Assembly: GCF_024584705.1 (NCBI RefSeq)
Contig: NZ_CP097384.1
Span: 4,030,001-4,094,000 of the forward strand
From: Blastopirellula sp. J2-11
GTDB lineage: Bacteria; Planctomycetota; Planctomycetia; Pirellulales; Pirellulaceae
Direction of reading: 5' to 3'
Length of the DNA: 64,000 nucleotides
Of the stretch, positions 42,329-50,844 are shown in pieces; position 1 is the first letter of the stretch; the number at the start of each line of letters is the position of its first letter. Below the pieces are notes generated by a model that saw only the letters and a program-made list of their open reading frames with translations, searched no databases and was not told the DNA's origin. The position numbers and the translations under genes were made by a program.

Positions 42329-44482
42329 ATGATGACACGCCGGTCTATCGCATGCCTGATTCTGCTGTTGGCGAGCAGCACATCATCCCTCCTGCTGGGC
42401 GCCGATGCGACAACTCCTCTGCTGCAAGTTCCTGACGGCTATACCGTCGAAATCGCCGCCCCCTCTTCGCTGATCGCACATCCGCTGATGGCCGACTTTG
42501 ACGAACAAGGCCGGCTTTACGTCGCGGCGAATTCGGGTCAGAACCTTCCCCGTGCAGAGCTTGAAAAACAGTTGCCCAATTTTGTACAACGCTTGGAAGA
42601 TGTCGACGGCGACGGCGTCTTTGACAAAGTGACGATGTTCGCGGACAAGCTGACCTTTCCGCAAGGCTGTCTCTGGCACGCCGGTTCGTTGTACGTCGCA
42701 TCGAGCGGCGCCATCTGGAAGTTTACCGACACCAACGAGGACGGCGTCGCCGACCAGCGCGTCAAACTGGTTGGCGATTTTGGTTACACCGGCAACGCCG
42801 CCGACATCCATGGTCCCTTTCTTGGTCCCGAGGGGCGACTCTATTGGTGCGAAGGACGGCATGGGCACGAAATCAAAGATAGCGCCGGCGCGCTGATTAG
42901 CAAAGGAAAAGCGGCCCGCATCTTTTCGTCGCGACTCGACGGCAGCGACGTGCAAACCTATTGTGCCGGCGGAATGGACAACCCGGTCGAAATCATCTTT
43001 ACGCCTGCAGGCGAGATGCTGGGAACGGTCAACTTAATGTACGCTCGGCCGCGCGGCGACTGCCTGGTCCACTGGCAACCTGGCGGCGTCTATCCACGCA
43101 CCGATTTTGCAGAAGGTCTTGAAAGCGAGTTTATTCGAACCGGCGATCTGCTGCCCGAGGTGCATAACTTCGGTCACGTCGCCGTGTCGGGACTTTGTCG
43201 GAATCCCGCGCGCGACAATTCACTCTTCATCACGCAGTTCAACACCAATCGGATTGTCCGTGTTGATCTACAGCCAAGCGGATCGACGCTGGCGGTTCGC
43301 AACCTAGAAGACTTCGTCGTTTCAACCAGCGAAGACTTTCATCCGACCGACGTTTTGCCCGCCGCCGATGGTTCGCTGCTGGTGATCGATACCGGCGGTT
43401 GGTTTCGGATTGGTTGTCCCCAATCGGAATCGGCCAAGCCCGATATTCGCGGGGCCATTTATCGGATTCGCAAAACGGAAACTTCTGCGACTCCTCCTGC
43501 AACCAACGATCCGCAACTTGCGCTGCAAGCGAAGATCTGGACGCTCCGCCGTAGCGAGTCGCCTGCGGCGCTTTCTGAAATCGCCAAGTTATTGCAGCAT
43601 CCAGAATCCACGATTCGGCAAACGGCGGCTCGCTCGCTGTTGGATTGGCCCCGCTCGCAAGAAACAAACGCCCTCGCGCCGCAACTGTTGACCATGCTGC
43701 AAAACGGCGAACCGAGCGAACGCCGCAGCGCAGCACAGGTGCTGGCCCGCTGGGCGAGCGATGTGCCTTCGATCGCTCCCGCTCTCTTAGAAGCGTTGGC
43801 CCATGCGGACAATGATCGAGCCATACGACACGCATTGGTCTTGGGCCTGATCCACAGCGGACAGCGCGATCTGCTCAGCCAAGCGTTGCTCGATCAGCGA
43901 GTGGAAGTCGCGGGCGCGGCGGCAATCGCTCTCGAACAACTGCGGCGTCCGCAGATTGACCTGGCGAGTCAAGATTGGCTCGACATCCCCGCCGCTTCGC
44001 TGGGAAAACCGCTGACGCCGGAACAGCGTCACGAATTACTCGAACGGGAAAAGAACCTCGCGACCGGCGATCCGCTGCGCGGCAAGCAAGTCTTTCAATC
44101 GACCAAAGCGGCTTGCAGCAAGTGTCATCAGATCGCCGGCGAAGGAGGCCAAGTCGGTCCTGACTTAACGACCATCGGCCGCAGTCGCGGACGCCGCGAT
44201 CTGCTGGAATCGATCCTCTATCCCAACGCGACGTTCGCCCGCGGCTTCGCCTCTTATGTGGTGATGACCGAAGAGGGGCAAATTTTTAGCGGCATCATTC
44301 TGGGCGAAAGCACGAAAGAACTTCACTTAGGAGTCGACAAAGAAAACTCGGTCCGCATCGCCAACAACCGCATCGAAGAAATCCGCGCCAGCGACATCTC
44401 GATCATGCCGCCCGACTTTCATCGCGATCTATCCGACCAAGACTTGGCCGATTTGATCGCGTATTTGGAATCGAGAAAGTAG
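42329..44482 (+). CDS. PVC-type membrane-bound dehydrogenase with HEAT and cytochrome c domains
   Basis: A 717-residue secreted protein typical of Planctomycetes-Verrucomicrobia. After a signal peptide comes a six-bladed NHL/glucose-dehydrogenase-like propeller (ADFDEQGRLYVAANSGQN, DVDGDGVFDKVTMFAD). HEAT-like repeats follow at about 410-560 (HPESTIRQTAARSLLDWPRS), and then a haem-c domain with CSKCHQ near residue 596 and GPDLTTIG after it. It would oxidise a sugar or alcohol and pass electrons to a periplasmic chain. Substrate unknown. Probably co-transcribed with the DMFase-like gene. Confidence 0.87.
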   Translation: MMTRRSIACLILLLASSTSSLLLGADATTPLLQVPDGYTVEIAAPSSLIAHPLMADFDEQGRLYVAANSGQNLPRAELEKQLPNFVQRLEDVDGDGVFDKVTMFADKLTFPQGCLWHAGSLYVASSGAIWKFTDTNEDGVADQRVKLVGDFGYTGNAADIHGPFLGPEGRLYWCEGRHGHEIKDSAGALISKGKAARIFSSRLDGSDVQTYCAGGMDNPVEIIFTPAGEMLGTVNLMYARPRGDCLVHWQPGGVYPRTDFAEGLESEFIRTGDLLPEVHNFGHVAVSGLCRNPARDNSLFITQFNTNRIVRVDLQPSGSTLAVRNLEDFVVSTSEDFHPTDVLPAADGSLLVIDTGGWFRIGCPQSESAKPDIRGAIYRIRKTETSATPPATNDPQLALQAKIWTLRRSESPAALSEIAKLLQHPESTIRQTAARSLLDWPRSQETNALAPQLLTMLQNGEPSERRSAAQVLARWASDVPSIAPALLEALAHADNDRAIRHALVLGLIHSGQRDLLSQALLDQRVEVAGAAAIALEQLRRPQIDLASQDWLDIPAASLGKPLTPEQRHELLEREKNLATGDPLRGKQVFQSTKAACSKCHQIAGEGGQVGPDLTTIGRSRGRRDLLESILYPNATFARGFASYVVMTEEGQIFSGIILGESTKELHLGVDKENSVRIANNRIEEIRASDISIMPPDFHRDLSDQDLADLIAYLESRK

Positions 44483-44613
44483 GAAGAAACGCGGAAACGG
44501 GAAAGCGGATGAAGAGAGGCTAAGCGTCTCCGTCGCTTCTACGAATGACGACTTCTCCTATCAAATTACTTCGCCGCAGGCCCCAGCAATAATTTCTTGC
44601 GCCGCTTTTCTTC

Positions 44614-45558
44614 CTAGCCCCAATAGACCGACTGGGCCGTCTTTCGCAGCATCCATGCTTTGTCTTCCGCGGTCAAAAATTCGAGTTTGTCGCGAATGAG
44701 CGAAATCGATGCGGCGTAAGTGTGTTCGTTTTGCACTTGGTAAGGACAATCGCTGGCCCACATCAGTCGCTGGGCGCCAAAGGTGTCGCGGAGGCGCTTG
44801 ATCATGGGGCCCAGGTCGAGATAGGGCGCCTGCTTCTTTCCGAATGCGTAGAATGCGGAAGTTTTGACGTAGGTCTGCGGGAACGACGCCAGCTTGCAGA
44901 GATTGTCTAGGTCGGCTTGCTGAATCGTTCCGCTTCCTCCGATCCGAGAAAAGTGATCGACCACGACGTTGGTCTTTGGGAAGCGGCGGCACAATTTTTC
45001 GATCGCCGGCAACGCGTCCGGATTCGACAGCAAGCAGATCGCCTGGCCGGTATCGGCGGCCGACTTCCACATCGTCGCCATCGCTGGCGAATCGAGCCAG
45101 GCATTGGCTGACTTGGCGTCAGCGTACAAGCGAAATCCGGTCACTCCCTGATCTTGGAGATTGCGCATCGTGATGCCGACGCCCGGCTTGCTGTGATCGA
45201 CGATCGCGACGCCGCGGAACGTATCGGGATACTTGGCGATCGAATCGAGCATGTATTGATTATCAAATTGGTAGAAACTCATTTGAATCAAGACAATTTG
45301 CTCGACCCCCTCAGGGCGACACTCGGCGAACAATTCGCCCGGGGTAAAGCTCGCCGGCTTCATCGCCGCTTTGTCATAATCTTTTCCCAGCGGATAGGTG
45401 GTCGTATCCGGCGTCCAGACATGCACATGCGCGTCGATATAGCCGGGCTTTTCTGGTTCTTTCGCCAGACTGAGCGAAGCGCCAGCGACGGCGACCGCGG
45501 CGGTTTGCAAATAGCGGCGACGCGACATCCACGGTTGTTCCGGATAATTGCTCATCAC
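44614..45558 (-). CDS. Tat-exported amidohydrolase-2 family hydrolase
   Basis: TIM-barrel metal-dependent hydrolase of 314 residues related to fuconolactonase and other amidohydrolase-2 enzymes. The twin-arginine signal SRRRYLQTAAVAVAGA precedes YIDAHVHVW (His44 and His46, metal ligands). Further His residues (VVDHFSRIG) and the Asp in WASDCPY complete the site. Lactone or decarboxylase-type substrates are possible. It is the last gene of a six-gene operon; its start overlaps the MFS stop by 4 bp (ATGA). Confidence 0.83.
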   Translation of the reverse strand: MMSNYPEQPWMSRRRYLQTAAVAVAGASLSLAKEPEKPGYIDAHVHVWTPDTTTYPLGKDYDKAAMKPASFTPGELFAECRPEGVEQIVLIQMSFYQFDNQYMLDSIAKYPDTFRGVAIVDHSKPGVGITMRNLQDQGVTGFRLYADAKSANAWLDSPAMATMWKSAADTGQAICLLSNPDALPAIEKLCRRFPKTNVVVDHFSRIGGSGTIQQADLDNLCKLASFPQTYVKTSAFYAFGKKQAPYLDLGPMIKRLRDTFGAQRLMWASDCPYQVQNEHTYAASISLIRDKLEFLTAEDKAWMLRKTAQSVYWG

Positions 45559-46805
45559 AAAGCCCCTTGTAGTTCTTGCTTTTCATCGCCCCAATCAAGC
45601 GGGACGATCTGTCTTACCAGCCCGACGTAAGCGAAGACGCCGACCACCAACATGACGGAAGCGGCGGCGAAAGCGGAGTAGTAGCTGCCGGTCTCTTGCA
45701 CCAGCCAACCGGTCAGCGCCGGCGAGATTGCGCCGCCGATATTGCCGATCGCGTTTTGCAAGCCGGTCCATTGACCGGCGGCGTTGGGTCCTGCCAAGGT
45801 TTGCGTCACCGCCCAGACATTCGAAGTGTAAAAGCCCAGCGACGCACATGCCAGACAGAGGAGCAAAATACAGGCCCGCGGATCCGGCGTCAGCACCGAC
45901 GCAAACATGAACAGCGAGCAAAGCACCAGGCCGCCGATCAAAAAGACTTTGCGAGCCAGCGTCGCCGAAGCCCCCGCATGGATCCAGCGATCCGCCAACC
46001 AACCGCCGCAGAGCGAAGTGACCGCCATCGCGGCGAACGGCATCGAACCAAACAGGGCCATCGATTCTTTGGAGAAATGTCGGGATTCTTCGAGATAGGC
46101 CGGCAACCACGACAGCAAAAACGCCCAGGTATATCCCAAGCAGAAAAAACCGAGCGACGTTCCCCACACTTCCTGTCGTTTAAACAACTTTGAAAACGGA
46201 ACGTTAGTGCGGGTCGCCGGCGCATCGGTGGTTGGCTTCTGCTGCGAAGGAACGAGCCACAACCAAGCCGGCAGCCAAAGCAAGCCGCCGAGTCCGACCA
46301 CCACAAACAACGATCGCCAACCGTTACTAGCGACGAGCAGCCCTCCGAACAGCAGCGCCAGCATGGGGCCGAGCTTTGTCGCGGCGTCGATTGACGCGTT
46401 GGCGATGCCGCGGCGGCGCTCTGGAAAGTTCATCACGATCATTCGTGATGTCGCTGGATAGGCGATGCTTTCACCAGCGCCCAGCACTAGGCGCAGCAGC
46501 AAGAAAATTGCGAAACTGCCAGACATCGCCATCGAAACGGTCGCCAACGACCAAATGAGAAAGCCCCCGGCGTACAGCCATTTCACATCAAAGCGATCGA
46601 CCAGCCAGCCGGTCGCAACTTGCGACAGCGCATAGCTCCAAAAGAACGCCGAAAACAACCATCCCATCTGGACGCTGCTCAACTCAAACTCGGTGGCCAC
46701 ATCGGTCTTCACGATCGAGAGACTCCCTCGATCGATATAATTGACGCCGATCGCAATCACCATCAAGGTGAGCAGCGTAGCGGAACTCGCCGATTTTATG
46801 GTCAT
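45555..46805 (-). CDS. MFS transporter (ACS-type organic anion)
   Basis: Twelve-helix major facilitator permease of 416 residues. ATG 46805 gives the usual start MTIKSASSATLLTLMVIAIG followed by NYIDRGSLSIV. The loop WLVDRFDVKWLYAGGF is the MFS motif between helices 2 and 3. Such ACS-type proteins carry sugar acids or other organic anions. The open frame extends 98 codons further upstream into the preceding gene; that part is not MFS-like. It is in the operon between the M20 peptidase and amidohydrolase genes, so it probably imports the substrate they process. Confidence 0.87.
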   Translation of the reverse strand: MTIKSASSATLLTLMVIAIGVNYIDRGSLSIVKTDVATEFELSSVQMGWLFSAFFWSYALSQVATGWLVDRFDVKWLYAGGFLIWSLATVSMAMSGSFAIFLLLRLVLGAGESIAYPATSRMIVMNFPERRRGIANASIDAATKLGPMLALLFGGLLVASNGWRSLFVVVGLGGLLWLPAWLWLVPSQQKPTTDAPATRTNVPFSKLFKRQEVWGTSLGFFCLGYTWAFLLSWLPAYLEESRHFSKESMALFGSMPFAAMAVTSLCGGWLADRWIHAGASATLARKVFLIGGLVLCSLFMFASVLTPDPRACILLLCLACASLGFYTSNVWAVTQTLAGPNAAGQWTGLQNAIGNIGGAISPALTGWLVQETGSYYSAFAAASVMLVVGVFAYVGLVRQIVPLDWGDEKQELQGAL

Positions 46806-46836
46806 TCGCAGGTCCTGACGGCGGAGGTGAATCGAA

Positions 46837-48174
46837 TTAGGCAGGCGACTGCATGTCGATCGGGCGGAGACAAAATTGATAGTAAGTTTCGCATGCTTGA
46901 CGAAGCTGCTCGATTTCGATCCATTCGTCGGCCGTGTGAGCCTGGGCGATCGAACCTGGACCGTAAACCACCGCTTGCGCTCCCGCTGCGGCGAGACTAC
47001 TCGCGTCGGTGCAGTACCACGCACCCAACTTTTCGCGCGGACCAGAGATCGCTTGAATCTGTTGAAGCAATCGATCGACCCAGCGCGGATCTTGATCATC
47101 GGCCAGCGAATCGGCGTCGATCCACGGAGGATGCATCACAAAGTCGACGCTCGTCTGCCCGCGCAGATAGGCCTCCAATTCCGTTAACACTTGATCGGAA
47201 CGTTCGCCGGGACTAGTGCGACGATCGATTTCAATCTCGCACTCGTGCGGTACGATGTTCACGCTGGTCCCCCCCACGATTCGCCCAATGCTCAACGTCG
47301 GCGCTCCGCAAAGGGGATGCTCACCGACACGCTCCGGCAATTCGCCGGCATATTTCTGCAACGCTTGAATCACTTCAGCCATCGCATAGATCGCGCTGAC
47401 CCCTTCGTGCGGTCGCGAACTGTGACACGCGAGTCCCAGGGTTTGCAGTTTCCAGCGAACGACGCCGCGATGCGCGACGATGATGTTCAAGTCGGTTGGT
47501 TCGGCGACGATGCAAAAGTCGGGCGGCGACGTCAGGAACGATTCCGACCGATCGTCATTACGCCAACTTCGCGCCAAGTGACGTGCGCCGGTGGCGCCAA
47601 ACTCTTCGTCGCAGGTGCAAGCCATGATGACGTTCGCACAGCCATCTGGGCGCTCGGTCGCTAGTCGAGCGAACGCCGCGAGCATCGCCGCCATGCCTCC
47701 TTTAACGTCGCAAGCGCCGCGGCCATACAGACGCCCCCCTTTTAACACCGGCTGGAACGGCGCGATCGTCATGCCGTCAACGGGGACAGTGTCTTGATGC
47801 GCTTCGAGCATGATGGTCGGCGCAGCGGGGTCAACATCCAAACGGGCGACCACGTTGCAGCGTCCGTCGGCGACTTCCTGCACCTCAAACGGCGTCCCAA
47901 GTTGGCTGAAAAAGCGGGTCAACCAGCGCGTCATTCCATGTTCAAAATACGTCGCTCCCGAGAGATCCGCTCCACAGGGGTTCACGCTCGGAATGGCGAC
48001 CAATTCCTGCAAGATCTCTAACGGATCAGGCCCGGCGAGCGACGCTCCGTCGGTAAGAAAATGGGTCTTCTGGAGTTCCGCTTTCACTTCGGTTGTTCCT
48101 CTGTCGGAGATCGTCTTCATTCGTGCTGTGCGCAACCCTGTAGAGTCGCTCTTGATCGTTATGTCTGTCGCCAT
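46837..48174 (-). CDS. M20-family metallopeptidase/deacylase (ArgE/DapE-like)
   Basis: Cytoplasmic di-zinc hydrolase of 445 residues. Metal ligands are His126 and Asp128 in LEAHQDTVPVDG, Asp156 in RGACDVKGGMAAML, and Glu190/191 in TCDEEFGATGA. IVAEPTDLNIIVAHRG marks the ArgE/DapE/ACY1 branch. It would deacylate an N-acyl amino acid or cleave a dipeptide. Two bases separate it from the upstream aminotransferase stop, so translation is coupled. Substrate unknown. Confidence 0.87.
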   Translation of the reverse strand: MATDITIKSDSTGLRTARMKTISDRGTTEVKAELQKTHFLTDGASLAGPDPLEILQELVAIPSVNPCGADLSGATYFEHGMTRWLTRFFSQLGTPFEVQEVADGRCNVVARLDVDPAAPTIMLEAHQDTVPVDGMTIAPFQPVLKGGRLYGRGACDVKGGMAAMLAAFARLATERPDGCANVIMACTCDEEFGATGARHLARSWRNDDRSESFLTSPPDFCIVAEPTDLNIIVAHRGVVRWKLQTLGLACHSSRPHEGVSAIYAMAEVIQALQKYAGELPERVGEHPLCGAPTLSIGRIVGGTSVNIVPHECEIEIDRRTSPGERSDQVLTELEAYLRGQTSVDFVMHPPWIDADSLADDQDPRWVDRLLQQIQAISGPREKLGAWYCTDASSLAAAGAQAVVYGPGSIAQAHTADEWIEIEQLRQACETYYQFCLRPIDMQSPA

Positions 48175-48176
48175 GT

Positions 48177-49340
48177 TTACGTCGAACTATTCTCCAGTCG
48201 CGTTGTCGGAACTTTTGCGTCGTCAAGCAGATCACCTAATGCTGTCAAATACTGCTCGACGTCTTCTTCGGTGTTGTACCAATGCAGCGCCGCGCGAATT
48301 CGCCGGTCGTCTCCCTGCACAAAGATCCCACGCTCAGCCAGTTGTCGCTTCATTTCGGCTGAAGACTCATAGGCGAATGGGACGATGCCGGCCTGTCGCG
48401 ACGGGGCCTCTGGCACGAGCGGCGTTAGCCCCAGTTCAACCAGGCTTGCTCGCAGCTGACTCACCAGCGGCGCTAATCGATCGGCACGCTCCTTCACCGT
48501 TTGCGGCGTATGAAAATCGAGTGCGGCCGCCAGCGAGTAGACCGAGTCAAAGTTGGGCATTCCGGCTTGAAAACGTTGACCGTCCGCGCGGGGATGAAAC
48601 GTTTCGAGTCGATCGTCGGCAAAGCAGCTTTCGGCCGAGAGCCATCCGGCCGGGCCCAGCAAATTTTCTCTCAGTGCGCGGCGACTGACCGACATGATCG
48701 CGGCGCCGTGGATCGAGTTCATCCATTTGAACGCGCTGGCGACCGTAAAATCGGCCATGCGGCCATCAACGGGAACTCGACCGGCCGCCTGGGTTGCATC
48801 GACGCACAAGAGCGTCGGCGTCCCTTGTACGCGTCGCCACAAAGGTTCTGGATTCAAATGTTCGCCGGTTGCGTAGCTGACCTGGCTGACGGTGACCAGT
48901 CGCGTTCGGTCGTTGATCTGGGCGAGCAAATCGTCGACCGAAATCCCGTCGGCGCCGGGATGCACGATTCGCAGCTTCACTCCCCGACTCTGCAGCGCCA
49001 CCCACGGAAAGATGTTGGAGGGAAATTCGCTCGAGGTGAAAACAACTTCATCGCCGGGCCGCCAATCGATCGAATGGGCGATCGTATTTAACGCTTCGGT
49101 CGTACTGCTAATCAGCGCGATCTGATCCGCGTCGACCGAGAAGAGTCGCGCGGCGCCCTGCTTCGCGCGCTCATACTCTTTCCAGAACTCGACTCGTCCT
49201 GGTTCGCCATGCGATTTCGCCGTCAGATATTGCTGAACGGCGTCGACGCACGACTGCAGCGGCAAACCTTCGGCTGCGGTGTTCAGGTAAGCTTTGCCGT
49301 TCCAGTAGGAGCTATTGGAGAGTCGTTGCTTCGACGGCAT
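48177..49340 (-). CDS. Class V aminotransferase (cysteine desulfurase-like PLP enzyme)
   Basis: Fold type I PLP enzyme of 387 residues. The cofactor Asp lies in VDATQAAGRVPVDG and the Schiff-base Lys in VASAFKWMNSIHGAA. The N-terminus (YLNTAAEGLP) and helix AARLFSVDADQIALISSTTEALN are typical of the isopenicillin-N epimerase/desulfurase group. ATG 49340 is used; the longer frame (to 49394) is hydrophobic and unlike the family. No cysteine-specific loop is evident, so it is not a housekeeping IscS. It is in the same operon as the M20 peptidase. Confidence 0.85.
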   Translation of the reverse strand: MPSKQRLSNSSYWNGKAYLNTAAEGLPLQSCVDAVQQYLTAKSHGEPGRVEFWKEYERAKQGAARLFSVDADQIALISSTTEALNTIAHSIDWRPGDEVVFTSSEFPSNIFPWVALQSRGVKLRIVHPGADGISVDDLLAQINDRTRLVTVSQVSYATGEHLNPEPLWRRVQGTPTLLCVDATQAAGRVPVDGRMADFTVASAFKWMNSIHGAAIMSVSRRALRENLLGPAGWLSAESCFADDRLETFHPRADGQRFQAGMPNFDSVYSLAAALDFHTPQTVKERADRLAPLVSQLRASLVELGLTPLVPEAPSRQAGIVPFAYESSAEMKRQLAERGIFVQGDDRRIRAALHWYNTEEDVEQYLTALGDLLDDAKVPTTRLENSST

Positions 49341-49396
49341 GTTGTCGTTTCGTGGGGGGGAGAGGATTAAAAATGGGGCACAGGACGCCAGCAAGG

Positions 49397-50821
49397 TCAG
49401 GCCAGGATCTGGTGATGGACAACGCCATGCACGTCGGTCAGGCGGAAATCGCGACCCGCGTGCTTGTAAGTAAGTTGCTCGTGATTCATTCCCAGCAAAT
49501 GCAGCAGCGTCGCATGCAGATCATGGACATGCATCTTGTTCTCAACCGCATAATAGCCATAGTCATCGGTCGCGCCATATCGCAGTCCTCCTTGGACGCC
49601 GGCGCCGGCCATCCACATGGTGAAGCCCTCTGGGTTGTGGTCACGTCCGTCCGCTCCTTTTCCTTGGCAAGTTGGCGTACGTCCGAATTCGCCCCCCCAC
49701 AGGACAAGCGTGTCTTCTAACAGCCCGCGTTGTTTCAGATCGGTCAGCAGCGCGGCGATCGGCTTGTCGACCTCAGCCGCGTTTTTGGTGTGGCCTGCTT
49801 TCAAGTCGCCATGCTGATCCCATTGCACCTTCGAGTCGCTATGCGTCACCTGGATGAAGCGAACTCCCCGTTCGGCGAAGCGGCGAGCCAACAAACATTG
49901 CCGACCGAAGTCTTCGGTCATCGAATCGTTGAGCCCATACATCTCTAAAGTGGCCGGCGTTTCCTCGGCCAGATTTTGGGCGAGCGGCATTTCGGTCTGC
50001 ATTTGATAGGCGAGTTCAAACGCTTGAATCCGCGCTTCCAGCGACGATTCTGGTCCCGACGTCGCCAGATGTTCTTGATTCATCGCCTGCATCAGATCGA
50101 GCTGCATCCGCTGCACCTGCGAGTTCCACTGCGGATTGGCGATGTACTTTACTTCGGCTTTGGTCGATGGTTGCGATGCGACGCCGAGCGGAACTCCCTG
50201 AAATCGCGCCGGCAAAAACGCCGAGGCCCAGTTCTTGGCGCCTCCATGTGCGAAAGTAGGGCAAATGGTGACAAAGCCCGGCAGATTTTCGTTCTCGGTC
50301 CCCAGACCATAGGTAACCCACGAGCCCATGCTCGGGCGAATAAAGTTGTCGCTGCCGGTATGCAGTTTGAGCGCTGCGCCGCCGTGCGAAGGATTCGTTC
50401 CATGCACCGAGTTCAAAAAGCAGATATCGTCGACATGCTGGGCGACATGCGGAAAGAGTTCGCTGACATGGACGCCGCTTTCGCCATACTGCTGAAACTT
50501 CCAGGGAGAGCCGAGCAGGTCGCCGGTCGGAGCAAACTGCACGCGCGGCTTTTCAAACGGGAACGGCTTGCCGTCGTCTTGCTGCAACTTCGGCTTGTAA
50601 TCGAAAGAATCGACATGCGACGGACCTCCCTTCATAAACAGGAAAATCACCCGCTTCGCTCGCGCCGGAAAATGCGACAGCGTCGCGGAAGCGGCGTTCG
50701 CGGTCGAGAGACTTTGCGGCCCCGAGAGCATCGCCTGCAGTGCGAGATATCCAAAACCAACAGCCGAGTTCCTCAGCATACAGCGGCGACTGAGCAAGGT
50801 GGGGGAATTTTCGTTGTTCAT
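49397..50821 (-). CDS. DUF1501 protein (sulfatase-fold, Tat-exported)
   Basis: A 474-residue planctomycete-typical protein with a twin-arginine-like N-terminus (SRRCMLRNSAVGFGYLAL). The signature KRVIFLFMKGGPSHVDSFDYKP is that of DUF1501, whose fold resembles alkaline phosphatase and sulfatases. Characteristic DLKQRGLLEDTLVLWGGEFG is also present. As usual, it follows a DUF1549/DUF1553 gene, here by 23 bp. These pairs are thought to work in extracytoplasmic oxidation or hydrolysis but are uncharacterised. Confidence 0.9.
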   Translation of the reverse strand: MNNENSPTLLSRRCMLRNSAVGFGYLALQAMLSGPQSLSTANAASATLSHFPARAKRVIFLFMKGGPSHVDSFDYKPKLQQDDGKPFPFEKPRVQFAPTGDLLGSPWKFQQYGESGVHVSELFPHVAQHVDDICFLNSVHGTNPSHGGAALKLHTGSDNFIRPSMGSWVTYGLGTENENLPGFVTICPTFAHGGAKNWASAFLPARFQGVPLGVASQPSTKAEVKYIANPQWNSQVQRMQLDLMQAMNQEHLATSGPESSLEARIQAFELAYQMQTEMPLAQNLAEETPATLEMYGLNDSMTEDFGRQCLLARRFAERGVRFIQVTHSDSKVQWDQHGDLKAGHTKNAAEVDKPIAALLTDLKQRGLLEDTLVLWGGEFGRTPTCQGKGADGRDHNPEGFTMWMAGAGVQGGLRYGATDDYGYYAVENKMHVHDLHATLLHLLGMNHEQLTYKHAGRDFRLTDVHGVVHHQILA

Positions 50822-50844
50822 TTTTATTCACCGTCCGAAACGCG

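Noticed and set aside
48177-49340. Housekeeping cysteine desulfurase (IscS/SufS)
   Set aside because: No Fe-S assembly genes are adjacent, and the sequence fits the broader class V aminotransferase/epimerase group.
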